DNA from: Pseudomonadota bacterium
GTDB taxonomy: Bacteria > Myxococcota_A > UBA9042 > GCA-2863065
Reading direction: 5' to 3'
NCBI GenBank assembly: GCA_947498315.1
Contig: CANMLD010000006.1
Location: 1-56,908, forward strand
Length of the DNA: 56,908 bases
Made by a program: the position numbers and the translations under genes. The notes beneath the pieces are model-generated. The model was not told where the DNA came from. It ran no database searches and saw nothing but the letters and a program-made list of their open reading frames with translations. Positions 44,341 to 53,027 of this stretch are shown here, piece after piece. The first letter of the stretch is position 1, and every line of letters starts with the position of its first letter.

Positions 44341-44717
44341 GCGCCAAAGGTCCCGAAAAGTCCCCGTTCGGTCTCACTGACGAGCCCCGCGACATCGGGC
44401 CCTTTGGCGAGCCGACCCATCCGGACGCGAAGGTCTCTCAGTCGCTCCCTGGCGTGACCATCTACAAGTCCGAGCTCGACTTCGAGAAGGTCGCGCGCTA
44501 CTTCGAAGAGCGTCTCGCGACGGAGAAGAACGTCTTCTGCGCCCGGGAAGAGAGCGACGGACAGCCGTGTTTCGTCGCCGGTGCCGGCGTTCGATTCACC
44601 GGAGGGGCGTGGGCCACCATCGTGGTGACCCCAGAACGCCCTAAAGGTCGCCGACCTCCCAAAGGAACTCAGATCCTCGTGACCGAACGAGCTCCTAGCC
44701 CAGCGAAGCCGGCGTGA
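44337..44717 (+). CDS. Small hypothetical protein, likely CTG start
   Basis: A 126-residue protein that I do not recognise. No ATG, GTG or TTG lies in frame near the expected start. A CTG at 44337 shares its bases with the upstream stop codon (CTGA), and a strong binding site GGAAGGGGG lies 6 nt before it. The protein therefore most likely starts at CTG. The middle part (F-E-K-V-A-R-Y-F-E-E-R-L, G-A-G-V-R-F-T-G-G, A-T-I-V-V-T-P) looks like a small alpha/beta fold. There is no signal peptide. The stop overlaps the GH114 gene start by 4 bp. Confidence 0.72.
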   Translation: MSAKGPEKSPFGLTDEPRDIGPFGEPTHPDAKVSQSLPGVTIYKSELDFEKVARYFEERLATEKNVFCAREESDGQPCFVAGAGVRFTGGAWATIVVTPERPKGRRPPKGTQILVTERAPSPAKPA

Positions 44718-45556
44718 ACCTCCTCGGGCTCCTGGCGCTGGCCGTCGTCACGTCCAATACCCCTCGCGAGCGGCTCGCCGCGGCCGATCGCTGGGCGTAT
44801 CAGCTTCAGGGCGCGCAGCTCGACGAGCTCATCGCGCACCCTGCCGACGTGCTGGTCATCGACGCCTACAAGGACGTGAAGACGCCGTGGAGCTACGCCG
44901 AGGTCGCCGCCATGCGGAAAGACAAGGTCGTCCTCGCCTACCTAAGCGTCGGTGAGGCCGAAGACTATAGACCCTATTGGGACCCGGCTTGGTCGAAGAA
45001 GCGTCCGGACTGGATCGGCCGGATGAACCCGCGGTGGAAAGGCAACTATCCGGTGCAGTTCTGGCGGCCCGAATGGTGGGTCATCATCTCGAGCGCGCTC
45101 GACGACGTCTCGGCCCGCGGCTTCGATGGCGTCTACCTCGACCGGGTCGACGTCTTCGAAGAGTGGGGGCCCAAGGGCAAGGGCTACCATCACCATGCCA
45201 AGAACGCTCCCGCCATGACCCACTTCATCATGTCGCTGGTCAATCGCGCCCGAACGCGCCGCCCGGGCTTTCTGGTCGTTCCCCAGAACGCGCCCACGCT
45301 CGTGCCCTCCCTCGCACCTGTCGTGAATGCGTGGGCCGTCGAGGACGCTTTCTTCATGGACAACCGGCCGCAGCCCAGGGCCTATTCACATTGGCTGGTG
45401 ACGACTCTCGAGCCGATTCGAGAACGCCGCCTCCCAATCCTCTCCGTGGACTACATGACGCGGAAGCCGCTCGTCGCGCGTTATCGCGCTCTCGCGACCA
45501 AGGCGAAGTTCATACCGCTGGCCGCACCTTCACGAGAGCTGGACCAGCTCGACTGA
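44714..45556 (+). CDS. GH114/TM1410-type glycoside hydrolase
   Basis: A 280-residue exported protein. The GTG at 44714 overlaps the upstream stop codon (GTGA). A short signal sequence (L-L-G-L-L-A-L-A-V-V) is followed by a TIM barrel of the GH114/TM1410 family: W-A-Y-Q-L-Q near 27, V-L-V-I-D-A-Y at 46-52 (Asp50), A-Y-L-S-V-G-E-A-E at 75-83 (Glu81) and G-F-D-G-V-Y-L-D at 136-143 (Asp143). GH114 members cut alpha-1,4-galactosaminan chains, and the same fold forms the hydrolase half of PelA. Its DUF2194 neighbour would supply the deacetylase half. Confidence 0.88.
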   Translation: MNLLGLLALAVVTSNTPRERLAAADRWAYQLQGAQLDELIAHPADVLVIDAYKDVKTPWSYAEVAAMRKDKVVLAYLSVGEAEDYRPYWDPAWSKKRPDWIGRMNPRWKGNYPVQFWRPEWWVIISSALDDVSARGFDGVYLDRVDVFEEWGPKGKGYHHHAKNAPAMTHFIMSLVNRARTRRPGFLVVPQNAPTLVPSLAPVVNAWAVEDAFFMDNRPQPRAYSHWLVTTLEPIRERRLPILSVDYMTRKPLVARYRALATKAKFIPLAAPSRELDQLD

Positions 45557-45599
45557 CCCCACCCGCTCCGGCTCCTCAGGCCTAGAAGTCACTCCCAAC

Positions 45600-46196
45600 A
45601 TGAAGCGACACCTCACGATACTCCTCCAGGGACTGGCCCTGACGATCCCGGTCATCGTCACGATCTACATCCTCTACGCGACGGTGTCTTGGCTCGACGG
45701 TAGCGTCCGAGAGGCCTTCGGCGACCTCAACATCCCTGGCCTTGGCCTCATCTTGGCCGTGGTCATTCTCTATTGCGTCGGCCTGCTGTCTCACTTCCTG
45801 CTCTTCCGCCGCTTCGTCGATGTGGCGGAGAGCGCTATCGGGAGGGTGCCGCTGGTGAAGACGGTGTACGGCTCGGTGCGCGACCTCATGGGCTTTCTCG
45901 GCCCCAAGAAGAATCGGCCGTCCGGCGTCGCCGTTCGCGTGAACGTGACCGAGAACGCCCACATAATCGGGGTCCGAACCACTGACAGCGAAGACGGAAC
46001 CCGAAGCGCAGTCTACTTGCCCTTCAGCTACATGCTCGGTGGCTTCCTGGTGTTCTTCCCGAAGGAGCGGATCGAGCCCGTCGACATGAGCGTTGAAGAG
46101 GCCCTCAAGTTCGCCATTACGGGCGGCATGGGCGGCGGCGTCCGAGACGCTAGCGCCGAGCACGAGGTCATCGACGTCCCGGGCTCGAAACGCTGA
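45600..46196 (+). CDS. DUF502 integral membrane protein
   Basis: A 198-residue protein with two transmembrane segments near residues 6-28 and 48-68, then a soluble part with V-P-L-V-K-T-V-Y-G-S-V-R-D and G-P-K-K-N, which are family hallmarks of DUF502. The function is unknown. ATG at 45600, 43 bp after the GH114 gene on the same strand. The stop is 3 bp from the end of the convergent mtnA gene. Confidence 0.93.
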   Translation: MKRHLTILLQGLALTIPVIVTIYILYATVSWLDGSVREAFGDLNIPGLGLILAVVILYCVGLLSHFLLFRRFVDVAESAIGRVPLVKTVYGSVRDLMGFLGPKKNRPSGVAVRVNVTENAHIIGVRTTDSEDGTRSAVYLPFSYMLGGFLVFFPKERIEPVDMSVEEALKFAITGGMGGGVRDASAEHEVIDVPGSKR

Positions 46197-46199
46197 GGT

Positions 46200-47213
46200 T
46201 CAGGGAGCCTGCGCCGCCAACGCGGCGAGCGACGGCTCGAACGGTGCACGCGCGATCCCAACCTCGGTGATGATCGCGGTCACGAGCGACGCTGGCGTGA
46301 CGTCGAAGGACGGGTTACGCACCGGAACGCCCTCGGGGACGACGCGCGTGCCCGTGAACGACGTGACCTCGGAGGCCGGCCGCTCCTCGATGGGGATCTC
46401 GGCGCCGGTCGCCATGGTGAGATCGAAGGTCGAGACGGGGACCGCCGCATAGAACGGCAGCCCGTGGTGCTTGCAGAGGACCGCGACAGAGTAAGTCCCG
46501 ATCTTGTTGCACACGTCCCCGTTACGGACGGTGCGGTCGGAACCCACGATAGCGCAGTCGATCTGCCCCTTCGCCATGAGCCAGCCGGCCATGTTGTCAG
46601 TGATGACCGTGACCGGGATGCCGTCCTTGTGAAGCTCCCACGCCGTGAGGCGGGCTCCCTGAAGGTACGGCCTCGTCTCGTCGGCGATGACTTGAATTCG
46701 CTTGCCTGCCGCGTGTGCGGCCCGGATCACCGCCAGGGCGGTCCCGTAAGCTCCGGTGGCGAGCGCGCCGGCGTTGCAGTGCGTGAGGATGGTCGCGCCG
46801 TCCGGGATGAGCACTTCGCCATGACGACCGATGGCCTGGCAGATCGCCTTGTCCTCGTCGTGGATACGGACCGCTTCGGCGAGCTGCTCGTCGGCATCCG
46901 CGTTTGGCGACAGCCGTCGCATGCGCTCGAGCGCCCAGAAGAGGTTCACGGCCGTGGGTCTCGTCGAGGCAAGCACCGCGATGGCCCGGTCGCGGTCCCA
47001 GCCGAGTCGGGCCGCAAGCGCAACGCCGTACGCGGCCGTGATGCCGATGGCGGGAGCACCTCGGACCACCATGTCGGTGATCCCGGCTGCGACGGCTTCG
47101 ACCGTATCGCAGCGCATGTAGAGCTCCTCCATCGGGAGCCGGCGCTGGTCGAGGAGGATGACGGCCCCATCGCGCCAAGCGACGGGGGACCAAGATGAGT
47201 CGAGGTGGGTCAT
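46200..47213 (-). CDS. mtnA: S-methyl-5-thioribose-1-phosphate isomerase
   Basis: A 337-residue enzyme of the methionine salvage pathway; it converts methylthioribose 1-phosphate to methylthioribulose 1-phosphate. R-G-A-P-A-I-G is at 51-57, the catalytic Cys at 146 in [10 protein letters not shown], and the catalytic Asp at 226 in V-G-S-D-R. Length is standard. The ATG at 47213 shares bases with the gatB stop codon (ATGA overlap), so mtnA is the last gene of the manC-to-mtnA block. No other mtn genes are in the window. Confidence 0.96.
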   Translation of the reverse strand: MTHLDSSWSPVAWRDGAVILLDQRRLPMEELYMRCDTVEAVAAGITDMVVRGAPAIGITAAYGVALAARLGWDRDRAIAVLASTRPTAVNLFWALERMRRLSPNADADEQLAEAVRIHDEDKAICQAIGRHGEVLIPDGATILTHCNAGALATGAYGTALAVIRAAHAAGKRIQVIADETRPYLQGARLTAWELHKDGIPVTVITDNMAGWLMAKGQIDCAIVGSDRTVRNGDVCNKIGTYSVAVLCKHHGLPFYAAVPVSTFDLTMATGAEIPIEERPASEVTSFTGTRVVPEGVPVRNPSFDVTPASLVTAIITEVGIARAPFEPSLAALAAQAP

Positions 47214-48661
47214 TGAGGTTGCCGCCGTGCTTGTAGAAGCACCAAGAGCCGAGAGTTCACGAGCTCGGGGTTGGCCCGGCCCTTCATCGCCTTCATGACC
47301 TGCCCGACGAAGAAGCCGACGACCTTGGTCTTGCCGCCATGGAACGCGGCGACTTCGCTCGGCGTCGCGTCGAGCGCCGCGCTTACGGCGGCGTCGATGG
47401 CCGAGACGTCGCTGACCTGCTCGCCGACGGCGGCTAGCGCTGACGCGACGCTGGCGCCGGCGCACATTCGGGCGAATCCATCCTTGGCGAGCTTGCCGGA
47501 GATGCGACCTGACGCGAGCGCCGCAAGGAGCTGCCCTAGCGCCTCCGCGGTTACCGGTGCTTCCGACAACGGACGGCCATCGAGGCGACCTTTGAGCTCC
47601 GTATTCACCCAATTGGCGGCGGTCTTCGGGTCTGCACCGGTCGCGAGCACCGCGTCGTAATACCGGGAGGTCTCTTCGTCAGCCGTCAGCACCTCAGCGT
47701 CGTAGCGGCCAAGGCCAAGGGCATCGCGGTACCGCGCACGGCGCTGTCCTGGGAGTTCAGGGAGCGCGGCGCGTTCAGACTCCACGATCTCCGAGGGGAG
47801 GATGAGCGGGAGGAGGTCCGGATCGGGGAAGTATCTGTAATCGTGGGCATCTTCTTTCCCCCGCATCGCGCGCGTGCGACCAGCGGCTTCATCCCAGAGT
47901 CGGGTCTCTTGAACGATACTCCCACCGGCTTCGAGCGCGGCGGTCTGACGGCCGACCTCGAACTCGATGGCCCGCTTCACAAACCCGAACGAGTTCAGGT
48001 TCTTGAGCTCCACTTTGGTGCCGAGCGCCGCGCCCGGCCGACGCACGGAGACGTTGGCGTCACAACGGAAGCTGCCCTCCTCGAGGTGACCGTCGGAGGC
48101 GCCGAGCGCCATCACGATGGCGCGCAGCTCTTTCAGATAGGCCGCCGCTTCGTCGCCAGAGCGAAGGGTCGGCTCACTCACGATCTCGATCAGCGGTGTG
48201 CCAGCTCGGTTCAGGTCGATCTCGGTGCCGCGTTCGCCGTGGATGAGCTTACCTGCGTCCTCTTCCATGTGGATGCGGGTCAGCGGAAACTCGCGCGTGA
48301 GGTCGCCGAGATCGACTGGGACGGCCCCCCCGAGGCAGATGGGCCGCTCGTACTGGGTGATCTGATAGCCCTTCGGGAGGTCCGCGTAGAAGTAGCTCTT
48401 TCGCGCGAAGACGCTGACCGTCTGAAGCTCACAGCCCAGCGCCAAGCCAACCCGCACCGCGAGACGCACGGCGGCGGCATTCAGTGCCGGGAGGGTGCCC
48501 GGGTGGCCGAGGCAGACCGGACAGGTCGCGGCGTTGGGCGCGAGACCGAAACGGGTGGGGCAGCCGCAGAAGAGCTTGGTCGTCGTGGCGAGTTGGCAGT
48601 GCACCTCGAGGCCGATGACGGTCTCCCACTGAAGGCCCGCTGGCGTGGTCGCGTCACTCAC
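47210..48661 (-). CDS. gatB: Asp/Glu-tRNA amidotransferase subunit B
   Basis: A 483-residue GatB. It carries the kinase-like transferase that activates the side chain of Glu-tRNA(Gln) or Asp-tRNA(Asn) before amide transfer. V-I-G-L-E-V-H is at 15-21. The zinc ligands Cys32, Cys34, Cys47 and Cys50 form the C-x-C...C-P-x-C site. [14 protein letters not shown] (about 91-104) is diagnostic. The YqeY-like tail domain is present. GTG start overlapping the gatA stop (GTGA). Confidence 0.97.
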   Translation of the reverse strand: MSDATTPAGLQWETVIGLEVHCQLATTTKLFCGCPTRFGLAPNAATCPVCLGHPGTLPALNAAAVRLAVRVGLALGCELQTVSVFARKSYFYADLPKGYQITQYERPICLGGAVPVDLGDLTREFPLTRIHMEEDAGKLIHGERGTEIDLNRAGTPLIEIVSEPTLRSGDEAAAYLKELRAIVMALGASDGHLEEGSFRCDANVSVRRPGAALGTKVELKNLNSFGFVKRAIEFEVGRQTAALEAGGSIVQETRLWDEAAGRTRAMRGKEDAHDYRYFPDPDLLPLILPSEIVESERAALPELPGQRRARYRDALGLGRYDAEVLTADEETSRYYDAVLATGADPKTAANWVNTELKGRLDGRPLSEAPVTAEALGQLLAALASGRISGKLAKDGFARMCAGASVASALAAVGEQVSDVSAIDAAVSAALDATPSEVAAFHGGKTKVVGFFVGQVMKAMKGRANPELVNSRLLVLLQARRQPQ

Positions 48662-50061
48662 GAGGCTGACCTCTCGAAGCCGCTGTGAATCTCGACCGTC
48701 CGAGCCACCTTCAAGAGCGTCGCTTCAGCGAATGGTCGGCCCATGAGCTGAACGCCAACCGGCAGCCCGCGCTCGAGCCCAGTCGGGACATGAATGGCGG
48801 GGATGCCGGCGAGGCTCGCCGAGATGGTGAACTTGTCCAGAAGCGCCATGGTGACGGGGTCTTGCAACTCACCGAGCAGCGGCGCTGGGCCAGGCGTAGT
48901 GGGTCCGAGCAAGACGTCAACGTCCATGAGGGCAGCCAGGAACGCCCGCGTCAGCTCGGCCCGCACGGCCTGCGCGCGGCCGTAGTAGGCGTCGTAGTAG
49001 CCTGCCGAGAGCGCAAAGGTGCCGAGGAGGATGCGGCGAATGACCTCGGGGCCAAAACCCTCGCCGCGCGACCGGGAGTAGAGCTCGGCGAGCGACGTCA
49101 CGGGCACGCTCGTTCGATGGCCGAAGCGGACGCCGTCATACCGCGCGAGGTTTGACGACGCTTCGGCGGGCGCGATGACGTAGTAGGCGGCGAGGGCGGC
49201 GCTGACGTCGGGCAGGCTGACGCTACGAACGTCAGCACCAGCCGAGGCGAGCTGATTGGCGGTGCCACGGACGGCGCTCCGGACGCCGGGAGTGACGTCA
49301 TCGTCGAGCCAGCCATCGAGGACCCCCACCCGCAGACCTGCGACGCCGTCATCGAGGGTGGTCGTGAAGTCGGGAGCGGGTTCGCGGCTCGCGGTCGTGT
49401 CGTGCGGGTCGTCCCCCGCCATGGCGGCGAGTGCGCGCGCCGCGTCACGGACCGTACGGGCGATGGGGCCGACCGTATCGAGCGAGCTGGCGTAGGCGAT
49501 GAGCCCGTAGCGGCTGACGCGGCCCCACGTCGGCTTGAGGCCGACAACGCCGCAGTAAGCGGCTGGCTGGCGTATTGACCCGCCGGTGTCGCTGCCTAGC
49601 GCGATGGGGACGATGCCGGCCGCGACCGCTGCTGCTGAACCGCCGCTCGACCCACCCGGTACGTAGCGTGGGTTCCAAGGGTTCAAGGTGGGACCGAACG
49701 CAGAGCGCTCAGTAGAGCTGCCCATCCCAAACTCGTCGAGGTTCGTCTTGCCGACGACGACGGCGCCAGCGGCGATGAGGCGCCGTACCGCAGTCGCAGT
49801 GAACTTCGACTGAAAATCCGAGAGGATACGCGACCCGGCCGTCGTCTTCATGCCCTCCACGACCAGGTTGTCCTTGACCGCGATGGGGACGCCGACGAGC
49901 GGCCCGACACGGTCGCCACGTTCGAGCCGTCGCGTTAGCGCCTGCGCTGCGGCGGTAGCGCCGGCGGCGTCGAGGGAGAGGAACGCGTTCAGATCGGCGT
50001 GGCGCTCGGCGACCGCGATGGCTCGGGCGATACGGGCGGTGGGGAGGTCGTTGCCGGTCAC
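48658..50061 (-). CDS. gatA: Asp/Glu-tRNA amidotransferase subunit A
   Basis: A 467-residue amidase-signature protein that releases ammonia from glutamine for GatB. The catalytic triad is complete: Lys63 in A-V-K-D-N, cis-Ser138 in G-G-S-S-G-G-S, and nucleophile Ser162 in D-T-G-G-S-I-R; the spacing of 75 and 24 residues is that of known GatA proteins. The GTG start at 50061 overlaps the gatC stop (GTGA). Confidence 0.97.
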   Translation of the reverse strand: MTGNDLPTARIARAIAVAERHADLNAFLSLDAAGATAAAQALTRRLERGDRVGPLVGVPIAVKDNLVVEGMKTTAGSRILSDFQSKFTATAVRRLIAAGAVVVGKTNLDEFGMGSSTERSAFGPTLNPWNPRYVPGGSSGGSAAAVAAGIVPIALGSDTGGSIRQPAAYCGVVGLKPTWGRVSRYGLIAYASSLDTVGPIARTVRDAARALAAMAGDDPHDTTASREPAPDFTTTLDDGVAGLRVGVLDGWLDDDVTPGVRSAVRGTANQLASAGADVRSVSLPDVSAALAAYYVIAPAEASSNLARYDGVRFGHRTSVPVTSLAELYSRSRGEGFGPEVIRRILLGTFALSAGYYDAYYGRAQAVRAELTRAFLAALMDVDVLLGPTTPGPAPLLGELQDPVTMALLDKFTISASLAGIPAIHVPTGLERGLPVGVQLMGRPFAEATLLKVARTVEIHSGFERSAS

Positions 50062-50411
50062 GTAACGACCTTGGGGACGAGGAAGACGTCGCCCTGCCCG
50101 CCCGGCGCTCCGGCGACGGCTCTCGCAGCCCCAATGGGCGCCTTGAGCTCGTCGGCTCGCCACGCCGCGGTCGGGCCGTGGGCCGTCGATGCGGTCGCGG
50201 ACTCGAGTGTAGCCCGCTCGAGCCCCGCGATGAGCCCAAGGAAGGCGTTGAGATCGGTGACGAGTCCCGGGACCGACCCTGGGGAGAGCTCGAGTCGCGC
50301 GAGGGTCGCGACGCGCCGCACGGTGCCCTCGTCGATCACGGTGCCCTCGTCGATCACGGTGCCCTCGTCGATCACGGTGCCCTCGTCGATCACGGTGCCC
50401 TCGTCGATCAC
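50058..50411 (-). CDS. gatC: Asp/Glu-tRNA amidotransferase subunit C, repeat-expanded 5' end
   Basis: GatC wraps and stabilises the GatA-GatB pair. The family core begins V-R-R-V-A-T-L-A-R-L-E-L and ends with the usual short tail. Read from the outermost GTG (50411) the protein has 117 residues, the first 30 being five copies of [MV]-I-D-E-G-T. Read from the innermost GTG (50339) it has 93 residues, the normal GatC length. Each 18-bp unit places GAGGG 4 nt before the next GTG, so all five starts could be used. The outermost GTG overlaps the phosphohexomutase stop (GTGA). Confidence 0.9.
   Translation of the reverse strand: MIDEGTVIDEGTVIDEGTVIDEGTVIDEGTVRRVATLARLELSPGSVPGLVTDLNAFLGLIAGLERATLESATASTAHGPTAAWRADELKAPIGAARAVAGAPGGQGDVFLVPKVVT
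50322..50411 (-). repeat. 18-bp x 5 repeat that multiplies the gatC start site
   Basis: Five identical units of GTGATCGACGAGGGCACC (minus strand), in frame with gatC. Each unit contains a GTG start codon and, near its end, a GAGGG Shine-Dalgarno-like sequence that serves the GTG of the next unit. The perfect identity of the units points to recent or continuing expansion. Confidence 0.97.
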
Positions 50412-51787
50412 GGTGCCCGCCGCTTAGCGATGGCGAGACCGATGGCACCTTCGATCGACTCGCGAATCCGAGCGAGGCCTTGGGGCGACTTGGCTTCGCA
50501 GCGGACGACGAGGACGGGCTCGGTGTTCGACGCGCGAACGAGTCCCCAACCGTCAGGCCAGAGCACGCGGGCGCCGTCGATGTCGATGACCGGCTGCTCG
50601 GCCTTGAACTTGGCGAGGAGGTCCGCGACGACGTCGAACTTCAGCTCATCCGGGCAGTTGAGCCGCAGCTCTGGCGTGGAGAAGGTCTCCGGGACGTCGG
50701 CGAGGAGCGCCGAGAGTGGTTTGGTCTCACGGGTCAGGATCTCGAGGACGCGCCCGGTCGTGTAGATGGCGTCGTCATAGCCGAAGTAGCGGTGCTTGAA
50801 GAAGATGTGGCCGCTCATCTCACCGGCGAGGAGCGCGCCTTCCGCCTTCATGCGTGCCTTGATGAGGGAATGACCGACCTGCGACATGATCGGCTTTCCG
50901 CCACGCGCCGCGATGTCGTCGAAGAGCGTCTGGCTGCACTTCACCTCGCCCACGATGGCCGCGCCTGGGGACCACTCGAGGAGCTTGCGCGACAGCAGGA
51001 TCATGAGGCGATCACCCCAGAGGATGCCGCCCTTCTCGTCGACGACGCCGATTCGGTCTGCGTCGCCGTCGTAGGCCACGCCCAGCGCGGCGCCCGTCGA
51101 GGTCACTCGCTTGATGAGCGCGGCAAGGTTGTGAGGCTCGGTGGGGTCGGGATGGTGGTTCGGAAACTCGCCGTCCATCTCGATGAAGAGCGGGATGACG
51201 TCGAAGCCGAGCTCGCGCAGCAAGGGCTCGATGACGGGGCCGGCCGTGCCGTTGCCGCCGTCGACGACGATCTTGAGCTTCGTGTGTGGGAACCAGAGGT
51301 TGCCCTTCACGTAGTCGATGTAGTCTCGGACGATGGGGCGCTCTCGGTAGCCGCCGTGGCCGACCTCGAAGTCGTCCTTCTCGATGAGATTTCGAAGATC
51401 CTGAATCGCGTCGCCGTAGATCGAGGTCTGCCCGAGGCATACCTTGAACCCGTTGTATTCCTTGGCGTTGTGGCTGCCGGTGATCTCGATGCCGCCCTGA
51501 ATCTCGCTCTCGAGGTGGAAGAGCGAGAAGTAGACGAGCGGCGTCGGGACGACGCCAATGTCGACGACGTCGATACCGGTGGAGCGTAGCCCAGCTACGA
51601 GCCCTGCGTGGAGCTCGGGGCTGTGAGTGCGGCAGTCGCGCCCGACGGAGAGCGCCTGCCGTCCCTGGCGCCGGGCGGTGGTACCGATGGCCTTGCCGAG
51701 AAGCTCGGCGAAGCGTGCGTCGAGGTCCGGTCCGACTTTGCCCCGGACGTCGTAGGCGCGAAAGATCTTGGCGGGGACCGTGCTCAT
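50408..51787 (-). CDS. manB: Phosphomannomutase/phosphoglucomutase
   Basis: A 459-residue alpha-D-phosphohexomutase. It moves phosphate between the 6 and 1 positions of mannose or glucose. The phosphoserine is Ser105 in I-T-G-S-H-N, where most relatives have T-A-S-H-N-P. The metal loop D-G-D-A-D-R, the sugar-binding G-E-M-S-G-H and the phosphate-binding R-A-S-N-T-E-P are all present. ATG at 51787 overlaps the manC stop (ATGA). Together with ManC it makes GDP-mannose precursors. Confidence 0.94.
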   Translation of the reverse strand: MSTVPAKIFRAYDVRGKVGPDLDARFAELLGKAIGTTARRQGRQALSVGRDCRTHSPELHAGLVAGLRSTGIDVVDIGVVPTPLVYFSLFHLESEIQGGIEITGSHNAKEYNGFKVCLGQTSIYGDAIQDLRNLIEKDDFEVGHGGYRERPIVRDYIDYVKGNLWFPHTKLKIVVDGGNGTAGPVIEPLLRELGFDVIPLFIEMDGEFPNHHPDPTEPHNLAALIKRVTSTGAALGVAYDGDADRIGVVDEKGGILWGDRLMILLSRKLLEWSPGAAIVGEVKCSQTLFDDIAARGGKPIMSQVGHSLIKARMKAEGALLAGEMSGHIFFKHRYFGYDDAIYTTGRVLEILTRETKPLSALLADVPETFSTPELRLNCPDELKFDVVADLLAKFKAEQPVIDIDGARVLWPDGWGLVRASNTEPVLVVRCEAKSPQGLARIRESIEGAIGLAIAKRRAP

Positions 51788-52878
51788 GTCAGCTCCTGGC
51801 GGCCAGTCTCGTTGAGGCGCTTCACGAGCGCTCCGACGTCTTGACTGCGATCGATTGGGGCGACCAGGACGGCGTCCGGAGTCGCGACGACGGTGAGGCC
51901 GGTGACGCCGAGGACTTCGACGTGGGGCCCGGTCGAAAGGACGACGGAGCCACTCACATCGGTGAGGCTGACGTCGCCGCGGGTAAAGTTGTCCTGACCC
52001 TCCCGGAAGTCCAGCAGCGTACGCCAGGACCCGACGTCGCTCCAGCCGATGTCGGCCGGGATGACGACGGTGTTTTCGGTCTCCTTCTCCATCACGCCGA
52101 AGTCGATGCTGATGGGCTCGGCGAGCTCGAAGCACCGCGCAAGTGCGCTCTGTTCCGCGAGCGTGCCGATAGCCGGCAGGTACTCGGCGAGGCCGGACGC
52201 GAGCCCGGGGAGGTGGCGCCCAATCGCGGCGAGCATGACGTCGGCCCGTACGAAGAACATGCCGGCGTTCCAGTCGTAGTCGCCGGACGCGAGGTAGCTC
52301 TCGGCGGTCGCGCGGTTGGGCTTCTCGACGAAGGCCGCGACGGCGAAAGCGGGGAGCTCGAGGCCCGGCGACTCGAGCGCCGCCCCGCGGCGAATATAGC
52401 CGTAGCCCGTCTCGGGGTGGCTCGGACGAATGCCCACGGTGACGATGCGGCCGGTGCTGGCAAGCGCAGACGCCGCCCGAAAAGTACGCCGGAACGCAGC
52501 GACGTCGGTGATGGTCTGATCGGCGGGGAGGACGGCGAGTACGCCATCGGGCCGTTCATGGGCGACGAGGGCAGCGGCCAGCCCGATGCAGGGCGCTGTG
52601 TTTCGGGCGCGGGGCTCGACGACGGTGCGAACCAGGCTGCCTTCGAAGAGGACACGGGTGGGTTCGGCGAGCGCGGGGCCCGTGACGATGAGGACCCGGC
52701 CCGGCTGAACTTCGGCCGGAGCGACGCGAGCGACGGTCTCAGCGAGGAGGCTACGTTCGGTAAGGAGCGAGAGGAGCTGCTTCGGACGGGTCTTGCGACT
52801 CAGCGGCCAAAAACGCGTGCCAGAGCCCCCAGCCATGATGACGGCCCAAGTGCCGCCGCTGTCGTCTTGCCTGCTCAT
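51784..52878 (-). CDS. manC: Mannose-1-phosphate guanylyltransferase
   Basis: A 364-residue nucleotidyltransferase that makes GDP-mannose from mannose 1-phosphate and GTP. The signature M-A-G-G-S-G-T-R-F-W-P-L-S-R is at 15-28, followed by R-P-K-Q-L. V-E-K-P and W-N-A-G-M-F (sugar binding) are in place. The C-terminal isomerase domain of bifunctional forms is absent. The ATG at 52878 follows GAGG at 8 nt. First gene of the chain manC-manB-gatC-gatA-gatB-mtnA. Confidence 0.94.
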   Translation of the reverse strand: MSRQDDSGGTWAVIMAGGSGTRFWPLSRKTRPKQLLSLLTERSLLAETVARVAPAEVQPGRVLIVTGPALAEPTRVLFEGSLVRTVVEPRARNTAPCIGLAAALVAHERPDGVLAVLPADQTITDVAAFRRTFRAASALASTGRIVTVGIRPSHPETGYGYIRRGAALESPGLELPAFAVAAFVEKPNRATAESYLASGDYDWNAGMFFVRADVMLAAIGRHLPGLASGLAEYLPAIGTLAEQSALARCFELAEPISIDFGVMEKETENTVVIPADIGWSDVGSWRTLLDFREGQDNFTRGDVSLTDVSGSVVLSTGPHVEVLGVTGLTVVATPDAVLVAPIDRSQDVGALVKRLNETGRQELT

Positions 52879-53027
52879 CTGAGGTTCCTCGTGCCAATGA
52901 CGACCATCGGCGGAGTGGCCTTTGACCATCACCCGCGACGCGAGCGGCGGAGTATGCCACCCGAACCCCGAGGCGCAATGATCGTTGAGGCCTTTGGAGA
53001 CTGCTGGCAGCCGCCCCGTCTACCGCG

